DNA from: Prostheceraeus crozeri
Taxonomy: Eukaryota > Platyhelminthes > Polycladida > Euryleptidae
Direction: 5' to 3'
DNA length: 64,000 bases
NCBI GenBank assembly: GCA_907163375.1
Contig: CAJQUW010009206.1
Location: forward strand, 39,809 to 103,808
Positions 12,162 to 22,882 of this stretch are shown here, piece after piece. The notes beneath the pieces are model-generated. The model did not search any database. It worked only from the letters and a program-made list of their open reading frames with translations, and was not told where the DNA came from. Made by a program: the position numbers and the translations under genes. The stretch's first letter is position 1. Every line of letters starts with the position of its first letter.

Positions 12162-12984
12162 GCCTACATCTATTGATGTTCATTAAATTCATCATTTGGA
12201 AGGTTACCTGTGAAATGTTCGAATGATAGGCCTACCCTATTGGCGGGATCAAGGCTTGACCATCACACTTTAGCTGTCACAGAAATTATAATCATTGATT
12301 GAATATTTCATCAAAAGTGTCGGCATTTGAACATAGAAATATATAAAGATTACATTGATATCGTTCAAATAAAAATTGTAGAAAGTACGGCATAGTCGGG
12401 GCGGCCTTGATCATGGCCAATGTTATTTTACACTTTTGTGCTGAATGGTTAGTAAAGAAGTAGAAATGCTTTTTAAAAGTCTTGGATTTGTTCGAAAGAG
12501 CCAATAGATGCATGGATGGTCGTGTGCAAATATCGACTTTTGATACGGGAATTAAAAAGAAATCAGCAGGGTGTCCATTATGTTTAGCAAGAAGCGATAT
12601 TATTCCTTTATTTTTGTCTCGATTTTGATGGCAAAACAAGTCATGTGTCAAAGTATTTCACACTTTGCGGGCTTTTATAAATTCAAAAAGATTGATGAAT
12701 CGTGAAGACCATCAAGCTGAAGCACCAAATTCAGCCAATCAATGCAATTTAGAGCCGCTGATTGCATCACTGCCATCGGTCATACCTCAGTGTGAATAAT
12801 GTTTAATAATGAGACAAGAGTCCTCGGTCGTTGGCTGTGTACACTATTTATAAGTGGCCCAACACTCTGGATTCAAATCCGGAGATCTTGGAGGCCATCG
12901 ATGAGGAAACAGACGACTGCATGACTACTCGATAACAGAAAGTTTCACTCAAGAAACGTCTTGCTCAATTCATAACATGGCCCT

Positions 12985-13150
12985 AGGCTGCGTTTACACG
13001 TGCAACTTTATTGCTGACACTTTTCGATCCATGATGAGTCAGAAAAGAATGGAAGAACAATGGAAGCAAAGAGATGCCTTCAATTATCGTGCTTCGTGTG
13101 TCACCAGACAATAGCAGAGCTGCCACTCTTATCAAAAATAAAAACCGGAA
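12985..13150 (+). repeat. Dispersed repeat, copy 1 (related to 27724-27900)
   Basis: The two regions share ordered blocks including TTGCTGACACTTTTCGATC (TTGTTGACACTTTTCGATC in the other), CAATTATCGTGCTTC-type sequence and CCAGACAATAGCA, with small indels. It is probably the end of one transposon family. Confidence 0.5.
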
Positions 13151-13410
13151 AGTTAAATCGGAATGGGCCCCTAAAATACTTAGCAGTAGGCCACCTCCAG
13201 AAGAGAAACTTGCGATCATTCAATATCACACAATCCGGAAAATTTTGATAGCGTTCAGACAGAAATTGGGTCTGTTCTTGTAAAGATGTTTCTGAATTCT
13301 CCAATCCTTTCTAATCGGCCGATTACTTGCCGATTTGTGGACTTTTGAAGACTTTTGTTGATTTTCATTCAGATTTGGTGAGTGATCGAAAGACAAGATT
13401 TCAAATATAT

Positions 13411-13553
13411 AAAGTATACCAGATTATTACATGGTTGTAGAATCGTATTTCAGAATCCCTTCTATATCTGATAAAATTTGTTTCCGCGGAAAATCTTGGT
13501 AGAGAGGGATTCTATCGCGGATATCTGTCGTCCTAATAATCTGGCATACTTTA
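13411..13553. repeat. Foldback repeat 1
   Basis: AAAGTATACCAGATTATTA at the left end is the near-perfect reverse complement of the right end (13534-13552). With the adjacent foldback at 13561-13677 it suggests a foldback or MITE-type element. Confidence 0.55.
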
Positions 13554-13560
13554 TAACGGA

Positions 13561-13677
13561 TAGAGGATAGCTATACGATTCTCTGACATAGCTCGTGAAA
13601 TTATTTGATATATCCCTCGGGATTCATCAAATAATTCCCCTCTCTATATCCCAGAGAATCGCATAGCCATCCTCTAT
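13561..13677. repeat. Foldback repeat 2
   Basis: The arms begin TAGAGGATAGCTATACGATT and close on the reverse complement ending GCCATCCTCTA. An inner helix pairs AAATTATTTGAT with ATCAAATAATT. The whole 117 bp can fold into one long hairpin with few mismatches. Confidence 0.65.
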
Positions 13678-14608
13678 CCATTACTGTAATTGGATAAATT
13701 TAACTCTACAAGCATATACATTGAACTACTAATCTAAATTCAAATGACTTCTTTTTATCATTCCAATGATTGAAAACAACTGAATTCTCCCATTCTCTGA
13801 TTTGAAATAGCCATTTGAATATATGCGCAAATTATGATTGAAAAATCAATTATTATATATAGCATTATCAAGATTCACTCCAATGTCTTCTTGCTCAGAA
13901 CAAAGGCATATGAGCATTTAAAAGTAAATGTAAATAGCTACCAACTGAATGCAATTTTTGATGTATATGTGCAAGTGAACATGCATAATTTCATATTTGT
14001 AGATGTCACGTATTCATAATTCGAAACATGCAACGCGTGCCAGCTTTTCAAACTGTAATTATGACTCGCACCCGCCAAGGAAATTTCCATGTTATCAATA
14101 AATTATCTCGGCAATAAAATGTCTGGAAAATTATATAGTAAATTATAGTATAGTAAGTAACTACGAGTCACTTTAGACACTTTCGACATAATAATAAGGG
14201 TGGTTTCTGTCATTTCACGCCATCATTGGTTAGAAAATGGATCGGTTGATCCGCGTCTCTATTATTTTAAGGTTTTTAATTATCGTTGTGATTTTGATTG
14301 AAATGAAAAGCTCATGTAATCACATAAAATAAACTTCTTACTGTATATTTCGGTCACCAATATTACTTCTACGAGTAACAAGTAGCCTGCTAGAATCTAA
14401 TCAAAAGCCTTTGATGAAAATTAACTCTATGTGGGGATAGACTTCTATTGCATCACCCGCCGGCTGCCGTGAAGGTCTCTACAGCAGCGACAACGTGCAT
14501 GGAGTAAACAAACATCGACTGCTTTGCTCGCTTTGCATCAGAGTGAAATCTCTCTTCTCCTTTGTTACTCGTAGCAAAGCTGCTTGGTCATCATCCTAAG
14601 TTTGAAAC

Positions 14609-14722
14609 ATGCCTCAGTCCTGTGCAGTTTTTGGGTGCAACACAAATAAGAAAATTTGCCCAGATCTGAGTTTCTTTTCAATACCCGAAAAATACTCTGA
14701 CATCCAAAGACAGTGGATCTGA
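14609..14722 (+). pseudogene. THAP zinc-finger fragment
   Basis: From ATG 14609 the frame starts MPQSCAVFGC and continues to a FFSIP motif and QRQW before a stop after about 37 residues. These are the first half of a THAP C2CH finger (Cys pair, FxxFP-like motif, invariant Trp). The rest is missing; a truncated LINE follows within 60 bp. It could be a first exon, but no donor fits well at the break. Confidence 0.5.
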
Positions 14723-14778
14723 GTGATCTCTGGAGAAAATTTCACAATAAACTCGAACACTAAAAATAAAATTCCTTA

Positions 14779-15588
14779 GTGTGCACTGATTCCTGTGTAC
14801 CGCAAGGGTCTGTTTTAGGCCCCTTTCTATTTGCGGCATTTACGTCAACTACTGACTTCAAGTCGAGCACCGTACAGTGTGTTAAATACGTTGATGATGT
14901 TACAATAATTGAGAAAATTGACTCATTATCACAGTATCCTCTACAAACTGATTCAATTAAAGAAAAGTTTTTTAATGCTGGACTTATGCTAAATTTGAAT
15001 AAAAGTCAGGAACTGTTTGTTCAGAGATCCACTTTACGAGTTGACCTGATGTTTCCACCTATTTTTGCTCGAGTGTCTCAATTATGTGTTCTCGGTTTTG
15101 TGTTTTCCGACTCTCTGTCTTAGCAAGATCAAATAAGTACCATTTTGAAGACTTTATATAGTCCGCAAAGACTTTATATAGTGCGTTGTTTGAAATCTGT
15201 GCTCAGCAAAAGGGACCTGATTACTGTATATCATGCGATTATAACTTCTCTTTTCCTGTATGCAAGTCCTACGTATGGTAATTTACCGAAACTCTAGATG
15301 GCAAAGCTTGAGAGGTTTCAGAAGAGAGCCCATCGACTAATTTGCAGAATTGATTGTTTTTGTGACGCATTTCCTCCATTAACTTCAGTTTTCAAAGAGC
15401 GTGGACTTCAATTTTTAAAGTTTTGTGAGAAATTTTCAACTCATCCGCTGCATGACATGGTTCCAATCCGACTTCCAAATACTGGACACCTTCGGGTTCC
15501 TTTCTCATCAACCGCTAGACGCTCGAACGCTTTTTTCCCATGGATTTGTGGTGTTGCAAATGTCACGACCAACGATTTCTTGTGATTA
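14779..15588 (+). pseudogene. 5'-truncated non-LTR retrotransposon (RT C-terminal part and 3' end)
   Basis: The first frame (14779-15123) carries VPQGSVLGPFLFAAF, a palm-domain motif, and the catalytic box YVDDVTI. After stops near 15121 the continuing frames show LERFQKRAHRLICRI and a C-terminal RLPNTGHLRVP/NAFFP segment, typical of the thumb and tail of jockey/CR1-like elements. A (TC)n tail at about 15761-15778 may mark the 3' end. It is truncated at the 5' side within the RT and has in-frame stops, so it is dead. Confidence 0.75.
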
Positions 15589-15840
15589 ATATTCATCTTT
15601 ACTTATTGTGGTCTCATAAATACTCTTTAGCAAATTTTGTATTTCTTGTGTATTTTTGGTCTGAGTTTTAATATGTCGAATTGGTTATACGTTTATTTTG
15701 TGCATGTGTATATCTGACTTGTAAATTGAAATGTATGATTTTCATATGCAAAATATAAACGTTTCTCTCTCTCTCTCTATTATAAAATATGGCCAGAAGC
15801 CAAAGAAGGACAGGCTATCAGCACGTTAAAAAGCAAGCTA

Positions 15841-16254
15841 TCAATGCACAAAATTACAGTAGGCTATATGTCGGTAAAGCTCTGGTGTTCGCTGATCTGC
15901 ACCGGGTGCTTTTGCCAAAAAAGATGCGTGCATAGCGATGGACATATTGTCTAGCACTCCCTGATCCAAGGAAGTAGCTTGAAAATCAGAGTTGTAAGTG
16001 ATACATCCATTATAGCGTTTTTCATCAGCACTATTTTGTTCAAGGCAGCAAACACACTCTCTTGATGAAGGCATAACTTCACAGTTTGTACATAAACACC
16101 ATGACGATGATGTCAATAACCGCCGGTCGTCTGGACAAATCACTTTGGGGATGCATGTCCTCTTCAGTCTCTTCAGTTGGATGAGCGACACCTGCTTCAG
16201 AATACTCGCCTTTTGTTTTCCTTGACACTTTACTGGGCTCAAACGCATACCCAA
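15841..16254 (-). CDS. P2X7 C-terminal (P2RX7_C-like) cysteine-rich domain fragment
   Basis: The frame has WCLCTNCEVMPSSRECVCC followed by CITYNSDFQ and a C-terminal YRHIAYCNFVH. This matches the zinc-binding cytoplasmic ballast domain of vertebrate P2X7 receptors, which also occurs as a free-standing, multi-copy domain in invertebrate genomes. No P2X channel region is present and the upstream exon is not identified. It may be an exon of a host gene or a domain carried by a transposon. The 137-residue open frame has no internal stop; the Met shown may not be the true start. Confidence 0.55.
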   Translation of the reverse strand: MGMRLSPVKCQGKQKASILKQVSLIQLKRLKRTCIPKVICPDDRRLLTSSSWCLCTNCEVMPSSRECVCCLEQNSADEKRYNGCITYNSDFQATSLDQGVLDNMSIAMHASFLAKAPGADQRTPELYRHIAYCNFVH

Positions 16255-16859
16255 TTATTTCTTTATCTGTAATAAAATGACAACAATTATTCATAAATTT
16301 ATTAATGAGAATGAGATCAGGCTTTCAAGTGAGTATTTTTTTCAGTTTCACTTATTTGTGCCCTTATTTTGTAAAAGTGTTATTCATATTCATATTCATG
16401 CGTAATTCGACATTAATTTTCATTTTTGAAATTATCTTGGAATTAGAATCACTTGTCTTGCTGATAAGACGACATAATGAAGGTTAGAATATAATGTGAG
16501 CTGAGACTGATCCAAAAAATTTGTGCCATGATATTATTCGACAGATGCGAGTCATAATGTAAGCTTAAAATTTACATGTATTTAGATGATTTTGTGATTA
16601 GGTTACTCTAAAAATCGTTTTGGACGCTCTAACGAAAACCTCAATTTGAATGTGAAATATTAATAAAACCAGGTAACAGCAAAAGTCTATTTTTGAGTTT
16701 TGAGTCCATTATTTTTTGTCATTTATTTTCTTTTTTGAGTTTGATACTTTAAAAAAAATGAAGAAAGTAGGATACAAGTGACAAATATATTCAATGCAAT
16801 TATTTTTTTGCATTTTTCAAGACACTATTCGATGGGACACAATGCATTGGACTCATATC

Positions 16860-17285
16860 TGGTATAAAATTAATTTGATGTCTGGTATCAAATTAATGCT
16901 ATCTGGTATCAAAAAAAGGCGACAAAAATTTATCATCGTCATCGCGTTCATTAGTTCATTGCGCTTAATTCATTTAGTTCATCGCTAATTCGTAATTCTG
17001 ACAAAATCGTAAATTATGCTGTATTAATGTAAAATATGAAACTATGGGCATTATCATAATACTGTATCAGAAATCTAATATGTGAAATACTCAAGTGAAA
17101 TATCGTAAAATTATATCATCTGGTATCAATAAAATCAATAAATGCGATAAACATTTATCATCTTCATCGCGTTCATTAGTTCATTGCGCCTTATGCATTC
17201 AGTTCATCGCTAATTCGTAGTTCTGACAAATTCGTAAATGATGATATTGATGTACTAATGTAAAATATGAAAATTTGGGCATTGT
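16860..17285. repeat. Two diverged copies of a roughly 170-bp direct repeat
   Basis: About 16900-17060 and 17119-17285 share an ATCTGGTATCA leader, the block TCATCGCGTTCATTAGTTCA, a GTTCATCGCTAATTCGTA block and a TAATGTAAAATATGAAA tail. ATCTGGTAT also occurs twice more just upstream. Confidence 0.65.
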
Positions 17286-17664
17286 CCTGACTCTTTATTA
17301 TAAATCTACCGCACCAAAATGAAGCAGGATCCCTTACTTTCTTTAGAAGCTGCCATGATCGATTACTTGGCGATTCCGCTTGCTGTTTCAGCGTCAGCAA
17401 GGGGCGAGTCCGCGGCTGATATCAATAGGCTCTACTGTTTGCTCCTTTGACTTCCCCGAATGACGTCACGAGAATACTTTCATCGGCTCCGTGTGTGTTA
17501 ATGCATCTCGATACGAACGAATGAATATGCACACAGCTCCTTAAACATCATGAGCTATCTAAACAGGGTAACATGAAAAATTTGGAGGACTGGGTCTTTA
17601 ACTAAATCCGTAATTTTAGTACATGGAAAACGTCGATTTTAGATGAATTTAAAAGGAATAATCG

Positions 17665-17742
17665 GCCCGATTAATCGGCTTCCTTCCACTGATTAATCGG
17701 TAATCGGCTGATTATCAAAATCAGTAATCGGACCACCCCTAG
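17665..17742. repeat. AATCGG-rich terminus, possibly the right end of a hAT-like element
   Basis: The block is dense in AATCGG/CCGATT words and ends GGACCACCCCTA, the inverted form of the TAGGGGTGG-type hAT terminus. A related AATCGGCCGATTA word is at 13314-13327. I could not find a matching left terminus or a target duplication. Confidence 0.35.
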
Positions 17743-18423
17743 AACAAATCAGGCCCTGAGTAGGTAATCAAAAATCAACTTTATTTTTGCTAATTGAATT
17801 AGGCTGTATGTAGATCAGCTTATTTTCATGAACAGAAAGTACTAACTCACATAATGCACTACCTCTCGTCAGCTACCATTCCTTTTTCTTAAATAGACCT
17901 ACTGAAACTGTTCTTAAAGGGTGCTCATTATTCAACGCAACAACTTGGAAGAAGACATTCTTATGATATTCATGTGGTAAACTGGGTTGAATCGGATAGT
18001 TCTTGCGGAATTTATTTAATTGCTTACGCATAATTGACATGGCGTAAATTAATGCACCGTATGAATTTATGATGATTGCTTTTAGTTTCATTGCATGCTA
18101 AAAAATTTGACCGACTTACTGATCCAGTTGATTGTGTCATAATTTTTGTACAACCTATTAACCATTAAGGGCCGTATGCACCAACAATAGCTTAGCCACA
18201 GATTTAACCTGTGGTTTGTTAACCAGATGGCTATATTTAAAAAGCAGGCGATATGCACCAAGTTTAATCCTCGATGGATAGTAAACCATCGATGGTTAAT
18301 TTATCCATCATGAAGTGTGACGTTTTAGCGTAATAGTTCTATTTATAGTAATTACGCTATCATTCTACGTCAGCTCAGAGGATAAAAAGTGAAGTCTCCC
18401 TCAGAAAGACAATAGGAGAGCAT

Positions 18424-19162
18424 GACTCGACAACGGGCGAGGAACTTCACTCCGGCTGAGGCAGTACATTGATCGAAAAATAGTCTTTTCTGCTGCGATA
18501 AAGCTCCGATACAGATGTTGCCTATTTTCACATGAGTGTCATCCACAACTCCAACAACTCCAGGAAATCTGCGTTTTTGGAAAAAATCGGCGGCAATTTC
18601 TTGGCGCTCTTGTACAGATGGGAGTTGAATAAGGCACTACTGAAAGTGCACCCTCTATGAAAGAGACGGAAACGCGCCTACTGCAGTTTAGTGCACCCTA
18701 AAACAACGGCGCATTCTCCCGCAAACGATGACTACGCACATTACACCGAAGCGCGCACTCGGTGTAATGTGCGAAGACGAAGACGAAGACGAAGACACAA
18801 AGACACTCATTTATAACTATAGGGAAGAACGAACGGCATTCATTCTGTTGATTAAATCATGTTGTTCTCACATGCATTTTAGGGTGCACTAAACTGCAGT
18901 AGTGCCGTTGAATAAACCGACGAGCAGCAAGAGCAATAACATTAGACACACGAACTATTCTGCAAGCTGTATTGAAATAGTTGAACCAGATAACAAAAAG
19001 TCGCTTTAGTAAAACGAAATCGTTGTCTAAATTCCTCTTCGCCAGACGAATCCAATATTCTATCGGGACGAGTTTTGCAATTGTTCTCTTTGAGCGCGTT
19101 CCAATTTGTGAAAGCTGGTTAAGATAATCATAATGCTCAAATGGATCTATTTTCATTTGCAT
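18424..19162 (-). pseudogene. Harbinger transposase fragment, split by a nested insertion
   Basis: The N-terminal part (18907-19162) starts near MQMKIDPFEHYDYL and reads to the block RRFIQ. Downstream of the nested element (18424-18632) the frame resumes with LPSVQERQEIAADFF and the RFPGVVGVVDDTHVKIG segment, where the first catalytic Asp of the DDE triad lies. The frames join exactly across one copy of the nested element's target duplication. The remaining catalytic residues are absent, so this copy cannot be an active transposase. Confidence 0.75.
18633..18906. mobile_element. Nested MITE, 274 bp, 9-bp TSD (Mutator-like)
   Basis: The element starts GGCACTACTG and ends with the inverted CAGTAGTGCC. 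A perfect 9-bp duplication GTTGAATAA flanks it at 18624-18632 and 18907-18915. Nine-base duplications suggest a Mutator-like mobiliser. It contains a short (GACGAA)n run near 18772-18798 and no reading frame. Confidence 0.8.
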
Positions 19163-20108
19163 GCATATAATGGTGAGTCTATAGCTTTATCGGTGAATGA
19201 TCGAAACACTGCTGTCTGACTGAAGTTCTAAGGATTTTTCGTTCCTTTCATGTCAACGTCAGACAATTATCATATTCTACTTCAGTGATTGGTCGATACA
19301 AACAATGTTCGTCTTATCCACAGCTTTAACCCACCCCCTCAGCGTGGTTATATTTCGCTGGTTAAGTTTGCAGTTAACTGCGCGGTTATCCTGATGGATA
19401 AGTTGGTGCATACGAAACATTAACCTGAAGGATGAAGTCAGAGTTAACCATAGTTATTTATTGGTGCATACCACCGTTGGTTAGATTAAAAGTTAACCGT
19501 GCGATTAGCGTATTAACCGCGCGGTTAACTGTTGGTGCATACGGCCCTAAATGAATTGGATCTAAGTCAACAATGAGCCGCGTCGTAAATGAGGTTTGGT
19601 GGACTATGTACCAGGGATGCGGAGTTGGGGTCGGAGTCCTATCATTTTTTCTGGAGTCGGAGTCGGACTCCGGCATATTACTAGACCCGAAATATAATAC
19701 AAACAAATTATTTATTCTTGTGCATATAGCTGTCACTGTCTTGATGTCAACTTTCTCCGTCAAACAACAGTACAGAGACAGCAGTGCATGCATAGCTTGC
19801 AATAGTTGAGGGCATGAACCGTGATAGTGAAAAAGGATTGTGAAAACGCCTTTGATAGATATCACTTTGTATATAAAGAATAACACCAAGGTATTCATGA
19901 TGACCCGATATATTTCGCCGGTTCTGGACGTGGGACACACCGGAATGAATGCTGACAGAAGCGTAGTGAACATCGTTATAGGTTAACACGTGACAAGAAG
20001 TAAAAATGAATTCTAAGGTAGAAAATAATGTCAATGCGGATAATACTGATAGACAGAGTGCAGAGTAATACATATAAAAGCACAAAAAGGGAGAAAGAAG
20101 CTAAAGAA

Positions 20109-21445
20109 AACACCAGAGAAGTCACCAAGGCAGCAGTAAGCTAATGACAGTTTCTTTTTGAATGCACAAGTCAGGTTGTTTTACACTGATAAAAAGTGCT
20201 TCCAAGACACACTAATGCAGTCTTCCGCGACATCTCCTCAACACAGTAAAGCATGACTTGGCTGGCTTTGATGGGGTACATTGCTGTAAATGACGAGTGA
20301 TGGCGCTTGCAGCTTTGGAACGTCGGTCCCCGTTCAGCAACCACCGTGGCACATGCTCAGAAATCCTTTGAGATAGTCTCCTCTCTGTCCGACCGACATA
20401 CTTGCTACCGCAAGTACAGTTGAACTGGTACAGTACGTTAGATTCGGCGTCCAATGGGATTCTATCTTTGGGATTCTGGCACAAGAGTGGTTTAGTCACT
20501 GGAACCACCCGCAGCTCCACGGTAGAGTAAACCGCGCTTACGTCCTGTCTTAGTTGCCGTTTGATGTAGTTGTTCAACACATCTCCTTTGAATGGGACCC
20601 GAAGTGTGATGATCTTCTTCTTCGGTCCAAACTGTGGATCATGGGAGCGTAAAATACTATGCCTGTCGATAAGGCTCTGAGGGTAACCGTTGAGAAGAAG
20701 CGTACGGCATATAAATTCTTTCTCGCGAGGTAAAGCTGTTGGAGAACAGATACGGTTCGCACGGCAAAACAGAGTCTTGATAACACCAATCTTATACGAC
20801 AGGGGAGCGAAACTTTTGAAGTGCACGTAGAGACCAGACCATGAAGGCTTGCGGTAAACCGATAGATCCAGAGAACCACTCTTGCTGCGACTAACTAGAA
20901 CATCGAGGAATGGCAGTTTTCCGTTAAGCTCCATCTCACAAGTAAGAGTTAAATTTGAATGGATGCTATTGAGACACTTGATGAGAATGTCCACACTGTC
21001 CTCATCTCTACAAATTACAAACACATCATCCACGTAGCGAGCATACAGTCTGCAGTGTTTGCGGATGCTGTTAGATACTTTCGATTCCAGGTATCCGAGG
21101 AAGATATTGGCGAGTACCGGGCCCAAGGGACTGCCCATCGCGATACCATCAATTTGAAGGTAGTATTTCTCGTTAAAGAGAAATTGCACATTTGATACGG
21201 CCAATCTCAACAGGCGCTTGAGACCTGAGAATGGGACAGGAAGTTGAAGTCCATGGGTCAAAATGATTTCTTCTATAATATCAATAGTATCCAACAGTGG
21301 GACATTCGTGAACAACGATACAACATCGTAGGAAGCCATCACGTTACCATCCTGGATATTAAATTCTCGTAAATCATCGGCAAATGTAAAAGAGTCTTTT
21401 ACCGTATGACCACTTACTGCCTTCTCCAGAGGCCTCAAGATCTTG
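20109..21445 (-). pseudogene. Penelope-like element, left inverted copy (RT + GIY-YIG), N-terminally truncated
   Basis: The minus-strand frame (20212 to about 21445) encodes the same RT and GIY-YIG protein as the right copy, from the EKAVSGHTVKD segment to the C-terminus, apparently without any amino-acid difference. The N-terminal RT part (RLYGLPKIHK region) is missing, being cut at the palindrome centre. The 3' untranslated part extends to 20109. Inverted 5'-truncated partner copies are a known outcome of Penelope-like integration. Confidence 0.8.
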
Positions 21446-21460
21446 TTGTGAGAAGATGTT

Positions 21461-22882
21461 GTGAGGGCTCTGAAGCAATTCGTCAGCGAAAACGTCATTT
21501 CCGAGTCGGCTTTCAATTTGGTAAAGCCTCAAGGATCGAAGATTCCTCGCTTGTATGGTTTACCGAAAATCCATAAGCAAGCAGTTCCCCTACGCCCGAT
21601 CTTAAGTATGTGTGGATCACCTCAACACAAATTGGCTAAATGGTTGGTTTCGATCTTGAGACCTGTGGAGAAGGCAGTAAGTGGTCATACGGTAAAAGAC
21701 TCTTTTACATTTGCCGATGATTTACGAGAATTTAATATCCAGGATGGTAACGTGATGGCTTCCTACGATGTTGTATCGTTGTTCACGAATGTCCCACTGT
21801 TGGATACTATTGATATTATAGAAGAAATCATTTTGACCCATGGACTTCAACTTCCTGTCCCATTCTCAGGTCTCAAGCGCCTGTTGAGATTGGCCGTATC
21901 AAATGTGCAATTTCTCTTTAACGAGAAATACTACCTTCAAATTGATGGTATCGCGATGGGCAGTCCCTTGGGCCCGGTACTCGCCAATATCTTCCTCGGA
22001 TACCTGGAATCGAAAGTATCTAACAGCATCCGCAAACACTGCAGACTGTATGCTCGCTACGTGGATGATGTGTTTGTAATTTGTAGAGATGAGGACAGTG
22101 TGGACATTCTCATCAAGTGTCTCAATAGCATCCATTCAAATTTAACTCTTACTTGTGAGATGGAGCTTAACGGAAAACTGCCATTCCTCGATGTTCTAGT
22201 TAGTCGCAGCAAGAGTGGTTCTCTGGATCTATCGGTTTACCGCAAGCCTTCATGGTCTGGTCTCTACGTGCACTTCAAAAGTTTCGCTCCCCTGTCGTAT
22301 AAGATTGGTGTTATCAAGACTCTGTTTTGCCGTGCGAACCGTATCTGTTCTCCAACAGCTTTACCTCGCGAGAAAGAATTTATATGCCGTACGCTTCTTC
22401 TCAACGGTTACCCTCAGAGCCTTATCGACAGGCATAGTATTTTACGCTCCCATGATCCACAGTTTGGACCGAAGAAGAAGATCATCACACTTCGGGTCCC
22501 ATTCAAAGGAGATGTGTTGAACAACTACATCAAACGGCAACTAAGACAGGACGTAAGCGCGGTTTACTCTACCGTGGAGCTGCGGGTGGTTCCAGTGACT
22601 AAACCACTCTTGTGCCAGAATCCCAAAGATAGAATCCCATTGGACGCCGAATCTAACGTACTGTACCAGTTCAACTGTACTTGCGGTAGCAAGTATGTCG
22701 GTCGGACAGAGAGGAGACTATCTCAAAGGATTTCTGAGCATGTGCCACGGTGGTTGCTGAACGGGGACCGACGTTCCAAAGCTGCAAGCGCCATCACTCG
22801 TCATTTACAGCAATGTACCCCATCAAAGCCAGCCAAGTCATGCTTTACTGTGTTGAGGAGATGTCGCGGAAGACTGCATTAG
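21461..22882 (+). CDS. Penelope-like element reverse transcriptase with GIY-YIG endonuclease, partial N-terminus
   Basis: The 473-residue frame shows RT motifs in order: RLYGLPKIHK (30-39), PLRPILS (43-49), SYDVVSLFTNVP (101-112), GIAMGSPLGPVLA (163-175) and the catalytic YVDD box (200-203). The telomerase-like RT core is followed by a C-terminal GIY-YIG nuclease: NVLYQFNCTCGSKYVGRT (399-416), then RLSQRISEH. Together these identify a Penelope-like retroelement, whose nuclease nicks the target and whose RT copies from the nick. The frame is open throughout. The extreme N-terminus probably lies in the 21446-21650 spacer or is lost, so autonomy is uncertain. Confidence 0.85.
   Translation: MRALKQFVSENVISESAFNLVKPQGSKIPRLYGLPKIHKQAVPLRPILSMCGSPQHKLAKWLVSILRPVEKAVSGHTVKDSFTFADDLREFNIQDGNVMASYDVVSLFTNVPLLDTIDIIEEIILTHGLQLPVPFSGLKRLLRLAVSNVQFLFNEKYYLQIDGIAMGSPLGPVLANIFLGYLESKVSNSIRKHCRLYARYVDDVFVICRDEDSVDILIKCLNSIHSNLTLTCEMELNGKLPFLDVLVSRSKSGSLDLSVYRKPSWSGLYVHFKSFAPLSYKIGVIKTLFCRANRICSPTALPREKEFICRTLLLNGYPQSLIDRHSILRSHDPQFGPKKKIITLRVPFKGDVLNNYIKRQLRQDVSAVYSTVELRVVPVTKPLLCQNPKDRIPLDAESNVLYQFNCTCGSKYVGRTERRLSQRISEHVPRWLLNGDRRSKAASAITRHLQQCTPSKPAKSCFTVLRRCRGRLH

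Larger units (their letters stand above)
18169..19547 (-). mobile_element. PIF/Harbinger element, 1,379 bp, TAA target duplication
   Basis: The termini are GGGCCGTATGCACCAACA at left and its exact reverse complement at right. TAA flanks both sides (18166-18168 and 19548-19550), the 3-bp TWA-type duplication of PIF/Harbinger. Subterminal repeats of TGCACCAA and GTTAACCGCGCGG words follow. It contains a truncated minus-strand transposase, itself split by a nested 274-bp element. Confidence 0.85.

Noticed and set aside
17665..17742. Calling a full hAT element across 13.3-17.7 kb
   Set aside because: Only a right-end-like sequence is present; no matching left terminus or 8-bp duplication could be found.
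20574..22520. Additional open frames antisense or overlapping the Penelope genes
   Set aside because: They are mirror-image shadows present in both arms and contain no domain.
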